DNA from: Bacillota bacterium
GTDB taxonomy: Bacteria; Bacillota; Clostridia; Christensenellales; SZUA-584
Direction: 5' to 3'
Length of the DNA: 64,000 nucleotides
Assembly: GCA_023410595.1 (NCBI GenBank)
Contig: JAEYPO010000039.1
Location: 14,336-78,335 of the forward strand
Shown: positions 51,126 to 59,112 of the stretch, one piece after another
Layout of the letters: each line of letters begins with the position of its first letter
How positions within the stretch are numbered: the stretch's first letter is position 1
Translations under genes and position numbers: made by a program
Notes under the pieces: model-generated
Seen by the model: only the letters and a program-made list of their open reading frames with translations
Databases searched by the model: none
Told to the model about the DNA's origin: nothing

Positions 51126-51590
51126 ATGAAAGTATTTAATATGGACGATAATGAAATATACATGCGCGAAGCTGCAAAGATGGCTCGCAAAGCCGCAAAA
51201 AAGGACGAAGTGCCCGTAGGCGCCGTAGTAGTGCACAGCGGCAGAATTATTTCCCGCGCGCACAACTTAAGGGAAACAAAAAAGGATCCGCTCGCGCATG
51301 CTGAGATAATCGCGATAAGAAAGGCGGCGAGAAAGCTTCATGGCTGGCGGCTCGAAGGCTGCATTCTTTATGTGACTCTGGAGCCCTGCCCGATGTGCGC
51401 GGGGGCAATAGTGAACTCCCGTATCGATCAAGTGGTGTTTGGCGCATACGACCCTAAAGCAGGCGCTTTTGGCTCGCTTTACGATCTCGCGGAGGGCAAG
51501 CTCAACCACAGGCCCAAAGTTACCGGCGGCGTGCTTAAGGACGAGTGCGCAAAGCTATTAAAAGACTACTTCGCAGCAAAAAGAAGCTGA
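51126..51590 (+). CDS. tadA: tRNA-specific adenosine deaminase TadA
   Basis: Deaminates the wobble adenosine of tRNA-Arg(ACG), about 154 residues. The zinc motif HAEIIAIRKAA near residue 55 (His and catalytic Glu) and PCPMCAGAI near residue 85 are complete. The start is uncertain: GTG 51120, ATG 51126 or ATG 51141; only a weak GGATGG site is present. No SRP RNA or dnaX follows, unlike in many Firmicutes. Confidence 0.93.
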   Translation: MKVFNMDDNEIYMREAAKMARKAAKKDEVPVGAVVVHSGRIISRAHNLRETKKDPLAHAEIIAIRKAARKLHGWRLEGCILYVTLEPCPMCAGAIVNSRIDQVVFGAYDPKAGAFGSLYDLAEGKLNHRPKVTGGVLKDECAKLLKDYFAAKRS

Positions 51591-51677
51591 AAGCCCTTGG
51601 GCATTGCATATAACGACCATTTTATCAAAGCTATGTGGTGATGTCGGATGTCTTTTCTGAAGGCGTTTAGATTACCC

Positions 51678-51704
51678 GCCCGCTGTTTCAACGACGGGCT
51701 TTTT
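51678..51704 (+). terminator. Terminator after tadA
   Basis: GCCCG/CGGGC with an inner TGT/ACG pairing, followed by TTTTTGTTT. Confidence 0.75.
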
Positions 51705-51759
51705 GTTTATATTATTAGAGTAATTGCATTAAAGAAAGCATCTTGGAAAGGTTAACAGA

Positions 51760-53199
51760 TTGATGGTGACAAAAGCCGGTGATTTTTTCCATAGAGGCGT
51801 TTCGAAAACACAAAAGGATTTTTGGGACGACAATTTTTGCAGCGAACAGCTTGATATGTTCGACAAGCTGGACGTAGCGTTGTATTCGGCCGACATGTAC
51901 GCATGGGAGGCCGATTATAAGGCGGAGAGGATCACGCGTACCGACCTTCCGAGCGGTAAAGGCACGAGCCTTGGCTTCGAAGAGTTTTTCAGCCTTATTG
52001 ACGAAGACGACGTAAGTGCTTTTAAGGAGATATTTTTAAGCACTAAAGAAAGCCGCCGTACGATAGATCATGACGTAAGGATAAAAAGGCACGGAAGTGA
52101 GCGGTGGTATAAGTTAAAAGGCACTGTTTACCGCGTAAGCAGGGACAAGGTATACGCGGCGGGCGTCGCTTATGATATCGAAAATACGAAAGAGCATACG
52201 GAACGCCTCGAATACCTGAAAACGCACGACTACCTTACGGGGCTCGATAACCTGGGCGCTTTTGACAGGCTTGAAGAATCGGGCAGCTGCTTTTATCCGC
52301 TTGCCATGGTCATAGCTTGCATAGATAACCTGCGGGAGATAAACGACTCTTTAGGATATCTTGCGGGCAACAATCTCATAAAGAATGTCGCCGAAGTTAT
52401 AAAAGAATGCTTTTATGACGCTGATTTTGTGGTAAGGATAGGCGGCGGGGAATTCTGCGCTCTATTTTCAGGCAAAGATGACCTTGAGATAAGCATGAAG
52501 ATAAAAGAAACCAACATGATGATACACAAGATGTATCTTAACCTTATAAAGACGGAAGTGTCGTTCGGTTACGCCATATGCGACGAGCCGACCGAGCTTT
52601 TCAGCCTTTACAAACAGGCGGCGGGCAAAGTGCAGAGAAACAGGGTGCTGAAAAGAATACTGTCACGCGAATCCGTTGCCGACAGGCTGAACGAAATAAT
52701 AAGCGCCAAAATCGGCTGGGGAGCGAGAAATAAAAGGGTACAGAGTCTTGCCGCGCAGATAGGCGCAGAGCTTGGGTGCAGCGAGGAACAAATAAACGAG
52801 ATAAAGGCGCTTGCCAAGATAGCTGACTTAGGGCTTATTGGCATAAGCGACAGACTTCTTATCAACCGCAATAGCTTAAGCGACTGCGAGCGGCAGGAGT
52901 ATATAAAGCATATCGAAATTGGCCGGACGCTCATAGCAGGTATGGAGGAGATATCCAGCCTCGAAGCGCTTTACATCGATATATACAGACGCTACGACGA
53001 GTGGCAGGACGGCATAGCGCTGCCCGGCAGGATAGTCGCCGGAGCTATGAGTTTCGACGACATATCGATGGGCAGCAAAACTGAAAAGATGAAAAGTATA
53101 ATATCGGCTGTTAAGGCGCAAAGCGGCACGAGGCTTTGCCCTAAAGTCGTAGACGCTATTGCCAAAATAACCACAAAGCATCTGGCGGCCTGCATTTAA
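51760..53199 (+). CDS. PAS-GGDEF-HD-GYP-like signalling protein, degenerate
   Basis: A 479-residue cytosolic protein. A PAS-like domain (about residues 20-140) leads to a GGDEF domain starting LKTHDYLTGLDNLGAFD. The active-site motif reads GGGEF rather than GGDEF and the first Asp of the usual DxD metal pair is Cys (ACIDNLREIND). The C-terminal third follows the HD-GYP fold (VQSLAAQIGAELGCSEEQ; KIADLGLIGISD; RYDEWQDGIALPGRIV) but lacks the HD and GYP residues. It probably binds but does not make or break cyclic-di-GMP. Start is TTG 51760 or ATG 51763 after GGAAAGG. Confidence 0.8.
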   Translation: MMVTKAGDFFHRGVSKTQKDFWDDNFCSEQLDMFDKLDVALYSADMYAWEADYKAERITRTDLPSGKGTSLGFEEFFSLIDEDDVSAFKEIFLSTKESRRTIDHDVRIKRHGSERWYKLKGTVYRVSRDKVYAAGVAYDIENTKEHTERLEYLKTHDYLTGLDNLGAFDRLEESGSCFYPLAMVIACIDNLREINDSLGYLAGNNLIKNVAEVIKECFYDADFVVRIGGGEFCALFSGKDDLEISMKIKETNMMIHKMYLNLIKTEVSFGYAICDEPTELFSLYKQAAGKVQRNRVLKRILSRESVADRLNEIISAKIGWGARNKRVQSLAAQIGAELGCSEEQINEIKALAKIADLGLIGISDRLLINRNSLSDCERQEYIKHIEIGRTLIAGMEEISSLEALYIDIYRRYDEWQDGIALPGRIVAGAMSFDDISMGSKTEKMKSIISAVKAQSGTRLCPKVVDAIAKITTKHLAACI

Positions 53200-53204
53200 C
53201 ATAT

Positions 53205-53786
53205 CTAAAGAAGCAATTTGGAGATTCGCTTTTGTATTGCAACACACAAAGGTATTGCAAAAGCGAATTTTATTATGTCTATAACAATAAATATTCCCGT
53301 AGCGGAAACGACTACCGCCCACAGAGATTTTGGCTGTCCCACATACAGGTTGAGTATAGTAAACATATAAAGCGAGCCGACCGCATACATGGCGGCTACA
53401 GAGGCAAGCGCTCCGGTTAAGGCTTTGACCATAGGCTTAAGCCTGCCGCTTTTTGCTGATATGTATTCAAGAAGATTCCTGCGCACTATAAGGCTTATGA
53501 GGGGAGCGCATATGCAAAACCCCACTATAAAGCCGAAAGAAGGGCGCAGTACGTACGCTATGCCGCCTCCTTCCGAGAATACGGGAAGCCCTACAAGCCC
53601 TATGGCAGCATAGGCTAGCTGCGAGAGAAACGCATATTTCGGTTCGAGCAGAAGCCCCGACATGAACACGAAAAACGTCTGGAGTGTGATTATAAGCGGC
53701 GTGCCCGGAACGGGGATTTTCAGCAGCGAACCTGCCGCGGTAAATGCCGCCATCAGACCGCAGAATAATAATTTATTTAGTTTCAT
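53205..53786 (-). CDS. bioY: Biotin transporter BioY
   Basis: S component of an ECF-type biotin transporter, 193 residues in about six spans. IPVPGTPLIITLQTFFVFMSGLLL near residue 25 and GLPVFSEGGGIAYVLRPSFGFIVGF near residue 65 are the BioY signatures. The start has a TGATATAT context with AAGGGTGAT upstream. A BirA-type operator lies immediately upstream, so biotin should repress it. Confidence 0.95.
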   Translation of the reverse strand: MKLNKLLFCGLMAAFTAAGSLLKIPVPGTPLIITLQTFFVFMSGLLLEPKYAFLSQLAYAAIGLVGLPVFSEGGGIAYVLRPSFGFIVGFCICAPLISLIVRRNLLEYISAKSGRLKPMVKALTGALASVAAMYAVGSLYMFTILNLYVGQPKSLWAVVVSATGIFIVIDIIKFAFAIPLCVAIQKRISKLLL

Positions 53787-53795
53787 ATATCACCC

Positions 53796-53827
53796 TTGTA
53801 AACTTTAATATGATAACGAGTTTACAA
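53796..53827. promoter_or_regulatory. BirA-type biotin operator upstream of bioY
   Basis: TTGTAAAC (53796-53803), 16 bases, GTTTACAA (53820-53827): a perfect 8-base inverted repeat with the spacing of BirA operators in Firmicutes. It lies 9 bases before the bioY start on the minus strand, so it would cover the transcription start. Confidence 0.8.
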
Positions 53828-53928
53828 TAACGCATGGTCAATGTCAAGAAAAAGCTTTGCAACCATTAGATAATAATGTATAATTCTTATATACTGTAAC
53901 TGTGGTGGAGTAAAGCGGAGGTTTGGGT

Positions 53929-54477
53929 ATGCCCCTAGACGACGAGCTTCTGGTGAAGCGCGCTCAGCAAGGAGACGGCAAAGCATTGGAAGAGCTGCTG
54001 CTTGCCTGCGAAAAAAGAGTATACAATATAGCCTACCGCTTTATGTGCAACGAGGCCGACGCTTACGACATGGCTCAGGAATCGCTCATCAAGATATATA
54101 GAAACATTAAATCCTTCAAGGGAGAAGCATCCCTTTCGTCATGGATATACCGTCTTACCGTTAATACGTGCATGGACGGACTGCGTAAAAGAAAGAGCGC
54201 TCCCGTTTCGCTTGAGTATTCTATCGAAAAAGGCGTCCCTTTTGAAGACGCATGCAGCGAGTCTCCCGAGGCGCAGGCGCTGTCCGTCGAAAAAAGCGAG
54301 GATATAAGGAAAGCCATAGACATACTTTCCGAAGCGTATAAGCACGTCATAATCATGCGCGACATAGACGGCTTTTCCTACGAGGAGATATCGCAGCTTC
54401 TTAACATAAGCGTCGGTACTGTGAAGTCGAGGATAAACCGCGGCCGACAAAGGCTGAAAGAAATATTGAGTTTCTGA
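53929..54477 (+). CDS. ECF-type RNA polymerase sigma factor
   Basis: A 182-residue group 4 sigma factor. Region 2 lies in ANDAYDMAQESLIKIYRNI-like sequence (here NEADAYDMAQESLIKIYR) near residue 42; region 4 with SYEEISQLLNISVGTVKSRINRGRQRL is near the C-terminus. No anti-sigma factor gene follows; instead a lipoprotein gene starts 125 bases later. The ATG at 53929 follows GCGGAGG. Most similar to SigW/RpoE types. Confidence 0.93.
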   Translation: MPLDDELLVKRAQQGDGKALEELLLACEKRVYNIAYRFMCNEADAYDMAQESLIKIYRNIKSFKGEASLSSWIYRLTVNTCMDGLRKRKSAPVSLEYSIEKGVPFEDACSESPEAQALSVEKSEDIRKAIDILSEAYKHVIIMRDIDGFSYEEISQLLNISVGTVKSRINRGRQRLKEILSF

Positions 54478-54602
54478 TTTTTACTCTTTTTAACCGCACG
54501 ATTCCTGCGGATTGATTTCTATTGGAACAAAAACGCATATACTTCCGTCTAACTTCCTAAAGAACGCAATATGAACGCAATATATATTATTGGAGGTGCA
54601 GT

Positions 54603-55622
54603 ATGAAAAAGGTTTTTATTGTTGTCGCTTTTGTATTGATTGCGGCAATGATATTCGCGGGCTGCTCGAGCTCTGCTACAAGTATGCCGCAGACGGAAAA
54701 CGGCGTTTCGTACGATAAAAGCGAAGAACTTGAAGCGGAAAACGGTATGACGGCTCAGCCCTCTGAAGCACCCGCAGCCGCCGAGCCTCAGGAAGGCATA
54801 GCCGATTCGGGTGTGCTGGGAGGCAGTGAAGAGGCAAAGGGCGATACCTCTATACTGGAGCCGGGCGTAAACAGAAAGGTCGTTTATAACGGCACTATAG
54901 AAGCGAACACGAAAGAATTCGAGTCGGACTACGATATGATAATGAACCGGCTGCGCGCGGCAGGCGGGTATGTCCAGAGCTCGAATATCTATGGCTCGAA
55001 GCCCGAGGACTGGCAGGACAAGGGCAGGGTCGCCCAGATGACGATACGCGTGCCCAACGGCAAGTTTGACTCGTTCATAACTATGCTCAAAGGCCTTGGC
55101 CAGAACATCACGACGTCGATAAGCGGCGAAGACATATCGCTGCAGTATTACGATACCGAAACGAGGCTGTCAACGCTGCGCAACCGCCAGAGCAGGCTGG
55201 AGGAGATGCTCAAAAACCCCGCCTACACGCTGGACAGCATAATAGAACTGGAAAAAGAGCTTGCGGACGTATCGTACCAGATACAGCTGCTCGAGACGGA
55301 CCTTCGCACATACGACAGCCTTATAGACTTTTCAACGATAAATATAACGCTGTACGAAGTCATGGAGATAAAGGAGATAACGCCCGCCAAAGACGATCTG
55401 GGGACGCGCATTTCAAGTGGGTTTTTCTCGGTGCTCAACGCGCTCGCGGATTTCGGTGAAGGACTGCTCGTGTTCTTTGTATCCGGCTCGCCCATTATTG
55501 TACCGCTGGCGGCGATAATCGTGCTTGTAATACTGCTCGTGCGCCGCTCGCGCAGGAAACGCGGAACGGGAGCAATGCCGCCCTATATGGGAGGAGGACA
55601 AAACGATGTCAAGCCGCAGTAA
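54603..55622 (+). CDS. DUF4349 lipoprotein
   Basis: A 339-residue exported lipoprotein: signal peptide with lipobox IFAGC (Cys 20), an acidic Ser/Glu/Pro-rich linker, the DUF4349 domain (about residues 95-260; RKVVYNGTIEANTKEFESDYD and VQSSNIYG) with a predicted coiled coil (RNRQSRLEEMLKN), then a C-terminal membrane helix (about 285-315) and basic tail. Function unknown in the family. GGAGG precedes the ATG. It lies downstream of the sigma factor gene and may be its target. Confidence 0.88.
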   Translation: MKKVFIVVAFVLIAAMIFAGCSSSATSMPQTENGVSYDKSEELEAENGMTAQPSEAPAAAEPQEGIADSGVLGGSEEAKGDTSILEPGVNRKVVYNGTIEANTKEFESDYDMIMNRLRAAGGYVQSSNIYGSKPEDWQDKGRVAQMTIRVPNGKFDSFITMLKGLGQNITTSISGEDISLQYYDTETRLSTLRNRQSRLEEMLKNPAYTLDSIIELEKELADVSYQIQLLETDLRTYDSLIDFSTINITLYEVMEIKEITPAKDDLGTRISSGFFSVLNALADFGEGLLVFFVSGSPIIVPLAAIIVLVILLVRRSRRKRGTGAMPPYMGGGQNDVKPQ

Positions 55623-56445
55623 AATAATAATACCTGTAATATCGATCTTACTGGCTGTATCGCTGGCGCTCACGGGGTGCGGTGCGGCTCCCGCGATAAA
55701 TCCGGCGGCCGGTTCGCCTGAAGCGACGCCGAGCCCCACAGCTACGGCAACAGCGCCCGAGCAAAGCACTGCCCCCGCGCCCGTAACACGCATTGTTGAT
55801 ATCGAAGGCAACGAGATATTAGCCAACAAAATGACGGTTAGCGCAACGGGCACAAAGAAGGTGATGCCCGACGTCGCATATGTGACGCTCGGAACGACGA
55901 CGCAGAACAAATCGATGTCGAAGGCGCAGAGCCGGAACCGGGAAATAATGAACGCGCTTACCGAGGCGCTGAAATCAGCGGGCCTTAAGGACGGCGATAT
56001 AGAGACGGTAAACTATTCCGTATACCCGATGTACGATTACACCACAGGCACGGGCAAAATATCGGGCTACGAAGTATCGAACATGATACGGCTGACCATA
56101 AAGGATATCGACAAGGTTGGGGACTACATCGACGTTGCCGCGGCAAACGGCGCGAACGAGAACTACTCTATAAACTTCGACCTTGAGGACAGCACGCCGT
56201 ACTATAACGAAGCGCTGGCCGACGCGATGACAAAAGCCAAAGGCAAGGCGGACGCCATAGCGCAGGCGGGAGGCTGCGAAATCACAGGAACGCTGGAAAT
56301 AACGGAGAGCCAGGCGTATTACTCGCCCGATTACCGGGAATACGAAGCGGCCAGACCGGCGGCGGATGAAGCGGCGCCGACGCCTGTAAGCGCGGGGCTG
56401 CTCGAGATTACAGCAAGCGTTACGGTAATTTACCAGATAGATTAG
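55606..56445 (+). CDS. SIMPL (DUF541) domain lipoprotein
   Basis: A 279-residue lipoprotein with signal peptide and lipobox LALTGC (Cys 25), a Pro/Thr/Ala-rich linker and a SIMPL domain (about residues 75-270: ATGTKKVMPDVAYVTLGTTTQ and QSRNREIMNALTEALKSAGL). Family members are periplasmic or surface proteins linked to envelope stress; mechanism unknown. It overlaps the DUF4349 gene by 17 bases and has GGAGGAGG upstream, so the pair is co-translated. Confidence 0.9.
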   Translation: MSSRSKIIIPVISILLAVSLALTGCGAAPAINPAAGSPEATPSPTATATAPEQSTAPAPVTRIVDIEGNEILANKMTVSATGTKKVMPDVAYVTLGTTTQNKSMSKAQSRNREIMNALTEALKSAGLKDGDIETVNYSVYPMYDYTTGTGKISGYEVSNMIRLTIKDIDKVGDYIDVAAANGANENYSINFDLEDSTPYYNEALADAMTKAKGKADAIAQAGGCEITGTLEITESQAYYSPDYREYEAARPAADEAAPTPVSAGLLEITASVTVIYQID

Positions 56446-56493
56446 CAGATTTATCCCTAAAGAAAAGTTTCACTCGTTTGAGTGATACCAATG

Positions 56494-56533
56494 GCCTGTG
56501 CCGATCAGATACACTCGGCGCAGGCTTTATTTT
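56494..56533 (+). terminator. Terminator after the SIMPL gene
   Basis: An 11-bp stem GCCTGTGCCGA/TCGGCGCAGGC (one G-T pair) with a 10-base loop, followed by TTTATTTTC. Confidence 0.85.
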
Positions 56534-56598
56534 CGTATGATAACATATGCAAACTTTTTTCATTGCTATGAATCCATAATAATAACAATAACTTGTAG

Positions 56599-56640
56599 GG
56601 AACGACCCCTGCCGTGCGCCCCGTAGGGGTATGTCGTTCC
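56599..56640. repeat. Hairpin repeat GGAACGAC...GTCGTTCC
   Basis: GGAACGAC...CCCT (56599-56610) and AGGGG...GTCGTTCC (56625-56640) form an extended imperfect hairpin around GCCGTGCGCCCCGT. It is in a 476-base spacer (56446-56921) that otherwise has a terminator and one MITE-like arm; I see no gene there. Confidence 0.5.
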
Positions 56641-56686
56641 GGTTATTTAGATAGTTTTCGTTTATTGTGGTGAAGACAGCGCATGA

Positions 56687-56719
56687 TGATTCAGAACGAG
56701 CAAAGCGAGTGAAGAATCT
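56687..56719. repeat. Single arm of the 18934-19039 inverted-repeat element
   Basis: TGATTCAGAAC, then GAGCAAAGCGAGTGAAGAATCT follows the same order as the second arm at 19007-19039 (ATTCAGAG, then GAAGAATCT). Confidence 0.45.
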
Positions 56720-56921
56720 TTCAGCTGGCTTTAATAGAGTCATATGCTTTCGGGTTGTAACATCAAGGTGAGAAAGTAACTTTTGTCATTCGTGAAGCGA
56801 TGTTGTTTGCTGGCAATGGATGAGGATATTACGGTAAAATTAATTTATGTATCCGCTTTTTGTTATACAAATCGGTGTATAAACGCGCCCAAGTTAAACA
56901 TTCTAAACTTGGGAGGACGTA

Positions 56922-57929
56922 ATGGAACGCTTTGTACCGGCAAGAGTATATGTTGAATACGGCTGCGACAAATATACGCTGGGAAGGCAGCTTATAGAGA
57001 GATACTCGAAAGCGGGTGTTGAGATCGTAGAGATAAGCGACCACAACAACATACCCGAAAACCGCGAACGCCCTGACAAGGATTTTCCGAAGATGAAGGA
57101 TTATCTGGTGCTGGGTATAAGAAAATCGCTTACGTACCGGAGAAATCACAAGACGTCGGATTTCCTCGTGCCTTACACGTCCTCGGGATGCAGCGCCATG
57201 TGTCTTTATTGCTACCTTGTCTGCACTTATTACAACTGTTCTTACCTGCGCGTGTTCGTAAACAGGCAGCAGATGATGAGCAAGCTTAAGGCTTCGGCGG
57301 ATAAATACCCGGGAAGCGTGTTTGAAATAGGAAGCAACTCCGATCTCGTGCTGGAAAACTCGGTAAGCGGTAACCTTGAATGGACGGTACGCGAGTTTTC
57401 CAACGTCGCAAACGCGCGTCTCACGCTGCCCACGAAGTTTGATATGATAGACTCGCTGCTTGATATTGACCACGGCCGCAATGTGACGATACGAATGAGC
57501 CTTAATCCGCAGGAGATAATACGTCGCGTCGAGTTCCGCACGTCGGGCCTTTCTGAACGCATAGAGGCGATAAACAAGCTGCATAGAGCAGACTACGACG
57601 TCGGCATACTTGTCGCGCCCATAATACTGCTTGAAGGCTACGAGCAGATGTACGAGCGGCTGTTCAAGACTATGGGGGAGAGTATAGACCCGGATATACT
57701 AAAAAATGTACTGATAGAGATTATATTCATGACGTACGGCACGACGACAAGGAAGATAAACGACGAAGCATTTCCAAACGCCGTACAGCTGTATAACGAA
57801 AGCACGATGTCATACTGCGGGCGCAGCAGATACGGCTATAAACAGTCCCAAAAGGACGCGGCGTCGCAGTTTTTAAGGGAAAGTATAGCGCGCCATATAC
57901 CGGGCGCAAGGATAGCGTATATCGTATGA
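56922..57929 (+). CDS. splB: Spore photoproduct lyase
   Basis: Radical SAM enzyme that repairs the UV-formed thymine dimer spore photoproduct during germination, 335 residues. The Cx3Cx2C cluster is in GCSAMCLYCYL near residue 90; a Cys-rich segment CTYYNCSYLRVFVN near residue 106 follows. The catalytic Cys of the B. subtilis enzyme (Cys141) lies in a comparable segment, but I have not aligned them exactly. GGGAGG precedes the ATG. It is another marker of an endospore former. A weak hairpin follows. Confidence 0.95.
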   Translation: MERFVPARVYVEYGCDKYTLGRQLIERYSKAGVEIVEISDHNNIPENRERPDKDFPKMKDYLVLGIRKSLTYRRNHKTSDFLVPYTSSGCSAMCLYCYLVCTYYNCSYLRVFVNRQQMMSKLKASADKYPGSVFEIGSNSDLVLENSVSGNLEWTVREFSNVANARLTLPTKFDMIDSLLDIDHGRNVTIRMSLNPQEIIRRVEFRTSGLSERIEAINKLHRADYDVGILVAPIILLEGYEQMYERLFKTMGESIDPDILKNVLIEIIFMTYGTTTRKINDEAFPNAVQLYNESTMSYCGRSRYGYKQSQKDAASQFLRESIARHIPGARIAYIV

Positions 57930-57938
57930 CGCGCTTGG

Positions 57939-57966
57939 TGCCCGCCGGGAGGAGCCCCGGCAGGCA
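57939..57966. terminator. Hairpin between splB and the aldo/keto reductase
   Basis: TGCCCGCCGGG/CCCCGGCAGGCA, a strong GC-rich stem between convergent genes. U-tracts are weak. Confidence 0.55.
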
Positions 57967-57978
57967 TTTCATAAATTT

Positions 57979-58989
57979 TTATTCCATCGCGTTAAGCTCG
58001 GCTATATCCCCGTCCGAAAGCGCTATGTCGGCCGTGGTGATATTTTCGTAGTATTGTTCCTTCCTGCTGAAACCGAGTATAGGTATTATACGCGGTTCTT
58101 GGCGCAGCATCCACGCGAGCACGAGCTGGTTGCCCGATATGCCGAGCCGTGACGAAATCGCTTCAACCAAATCCAGTTTTTTTCTGCTTTTTTCGCTGTC
58201 GAACAAGTGCCAGTTGTAATACTGTTCGCGCTTCGTCCTGTCCCCATAAATCCCCTTGAGCAGAGGCGAATATGCGAGAAACGCCATGCCGCTCTCTTCG
58301 GCGAAGCTGAACATGTCGCCGTCTCCGTGGGCAGTTATACCGGTGTCGGCGCCTTTATTGGGGTGCAGATAAGAGTACTCTTGCTGCATCGCGGCATATG
58401 AGATCAGATTTTCGCGCTCGCAAATCTCATTGGCTCGCATTATCTGCTGGGTGGCGATGTTGCTGCATCCTATGAAGCGGACTTTACCTTCCCTGACAAG
58501 ATCATCCAACACTTTCATCGTTTCTTCAAGAGGAGTGCGTTCGTCGAACACGTGCGTATAATAAAGGTCGATATAGTCGGTCCCAAGACGGTGCAGGCTG
58601 TCTTCGATTCCCTTGCGTATTACGGAGGCCGAGAGTCCTTCATATTCGCTTTTGACGCGTCCCCAATCGGGCTCGCCGTCGGCGCCGCGTATGTTGCAGG
58701 GGCCTTTAAGACGCGCGCCCACCTTTGTCGCAAGGAAGACGTCTGACCGGTTTTTCCTTGTTTTCATCCATTTGCCCAATACTTTCTCGCTCTCGTCGCC
58801 TATAAACTCACCCTTGCCCATCCACCAGGCGTAGCAGTTCGCTGTGTCAATAAAATTCCCGCCCGATTCGAGGAAGTGATCCAGAACCTCTATAGACGAA
58901 GCCTCATCCATGGCGGTTCCCATCAACATACAACCGAGGCATAACTCGCTGACAGCTTCGCCCGTTCTGCCTAATGCAACCTTTTTCAT
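57979..58989 (-). CDS. Aldo/keto reductase
   Basis: NADPH-type oxidoreductase of 336 residues with the TIM-barrel family marks FIDTANCY near residue 40, RSDVFLATKVG near residue 80 and the catalytic Tyr/Lys order. It belongs to the YdhF/YvgN-like group that reduces aldehydes. The ATG at 58989 has AAAGGAG upstream. It is divergent from a MocR-type regulator at 59113, which probably controls it. Substrate unknown. Confidence 0.92.
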   Translation of the reverse strand: MKKVALGRTGEAVSELCLGCMLMGTAMDEASSIEVLDHFLESGGNFIDTANCYAWWMGKGEFIGDESEKVLGKWMKTRKNRSDVFLATKVGARLKGPCNIRGADGEPDWGRVKSEYEGLSASVIRKGIEDSLHRLGTDYIDLYYTHVFDERTPLEETMKVLDDLVREGKVRFIGCSNIATQQIMRANEICERENLISYAAMQQEYSYLHPNKGADTGITAHGDGDMFSFAEESGMAFLAYSPLLKGIYGDRTKREQYYNWHLFDSEKSRKKLDLVEAISSRLGISGNQLVLAWMLRQEPRIIPILGFSRKEQYYENITTADIALSDGDIAELNAME

Positions 58990-59019
58990 GCTTTGCTCCT
59001 TTATTTGCCCGTTAAAGGC

Positions 59020-59048
59020 TTGATATATTAACAAATAAAGGATACAAT
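59020..59048 (+). promoter_or_regulatory. Sigma-A promoter of the mocR-type gene
   Basis: TTGATA (59020-59025), 17 bases, TACAAT (59043-59048), 65 bases before the GTG start. Confidence 0.75.
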
Positions 59049-59065
59049 ATAATTGGATTAATAAA

Positions 59066-59099
59066 AGTGCCAATGAATTATCAATTTTATAGTACCAAT
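59066..59099. promoter_or_regulatory. Direct-repeat operator of the MocR-type regulator
   Basis: AGTGCCAAT (59066-59074) and AGTACCAAT (59091-59099) are direct repeats 25 bases apart in the divergent intergenic region. The first covers a TTGGCA that could be the -35 of the aldo/keto reductase gene. Direct repeats are typical of MocR/GabR operators. Confidence 0.5.
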
Positions 59100-59112
59100 T
59101 AAAGGAGCGCAA

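Noticed and set aside
51591..51759. SRP RNA gene after tadA
   Set aside because: The expected SRP Alu/GNAR core cannot be found; the stretch contains a simple terminator.
53850..53928. Autoregulatory ECF promoter before the sigma factor gene
   Set aside because: A CAACC box is present but no CGT-type -10 at correct spacing.
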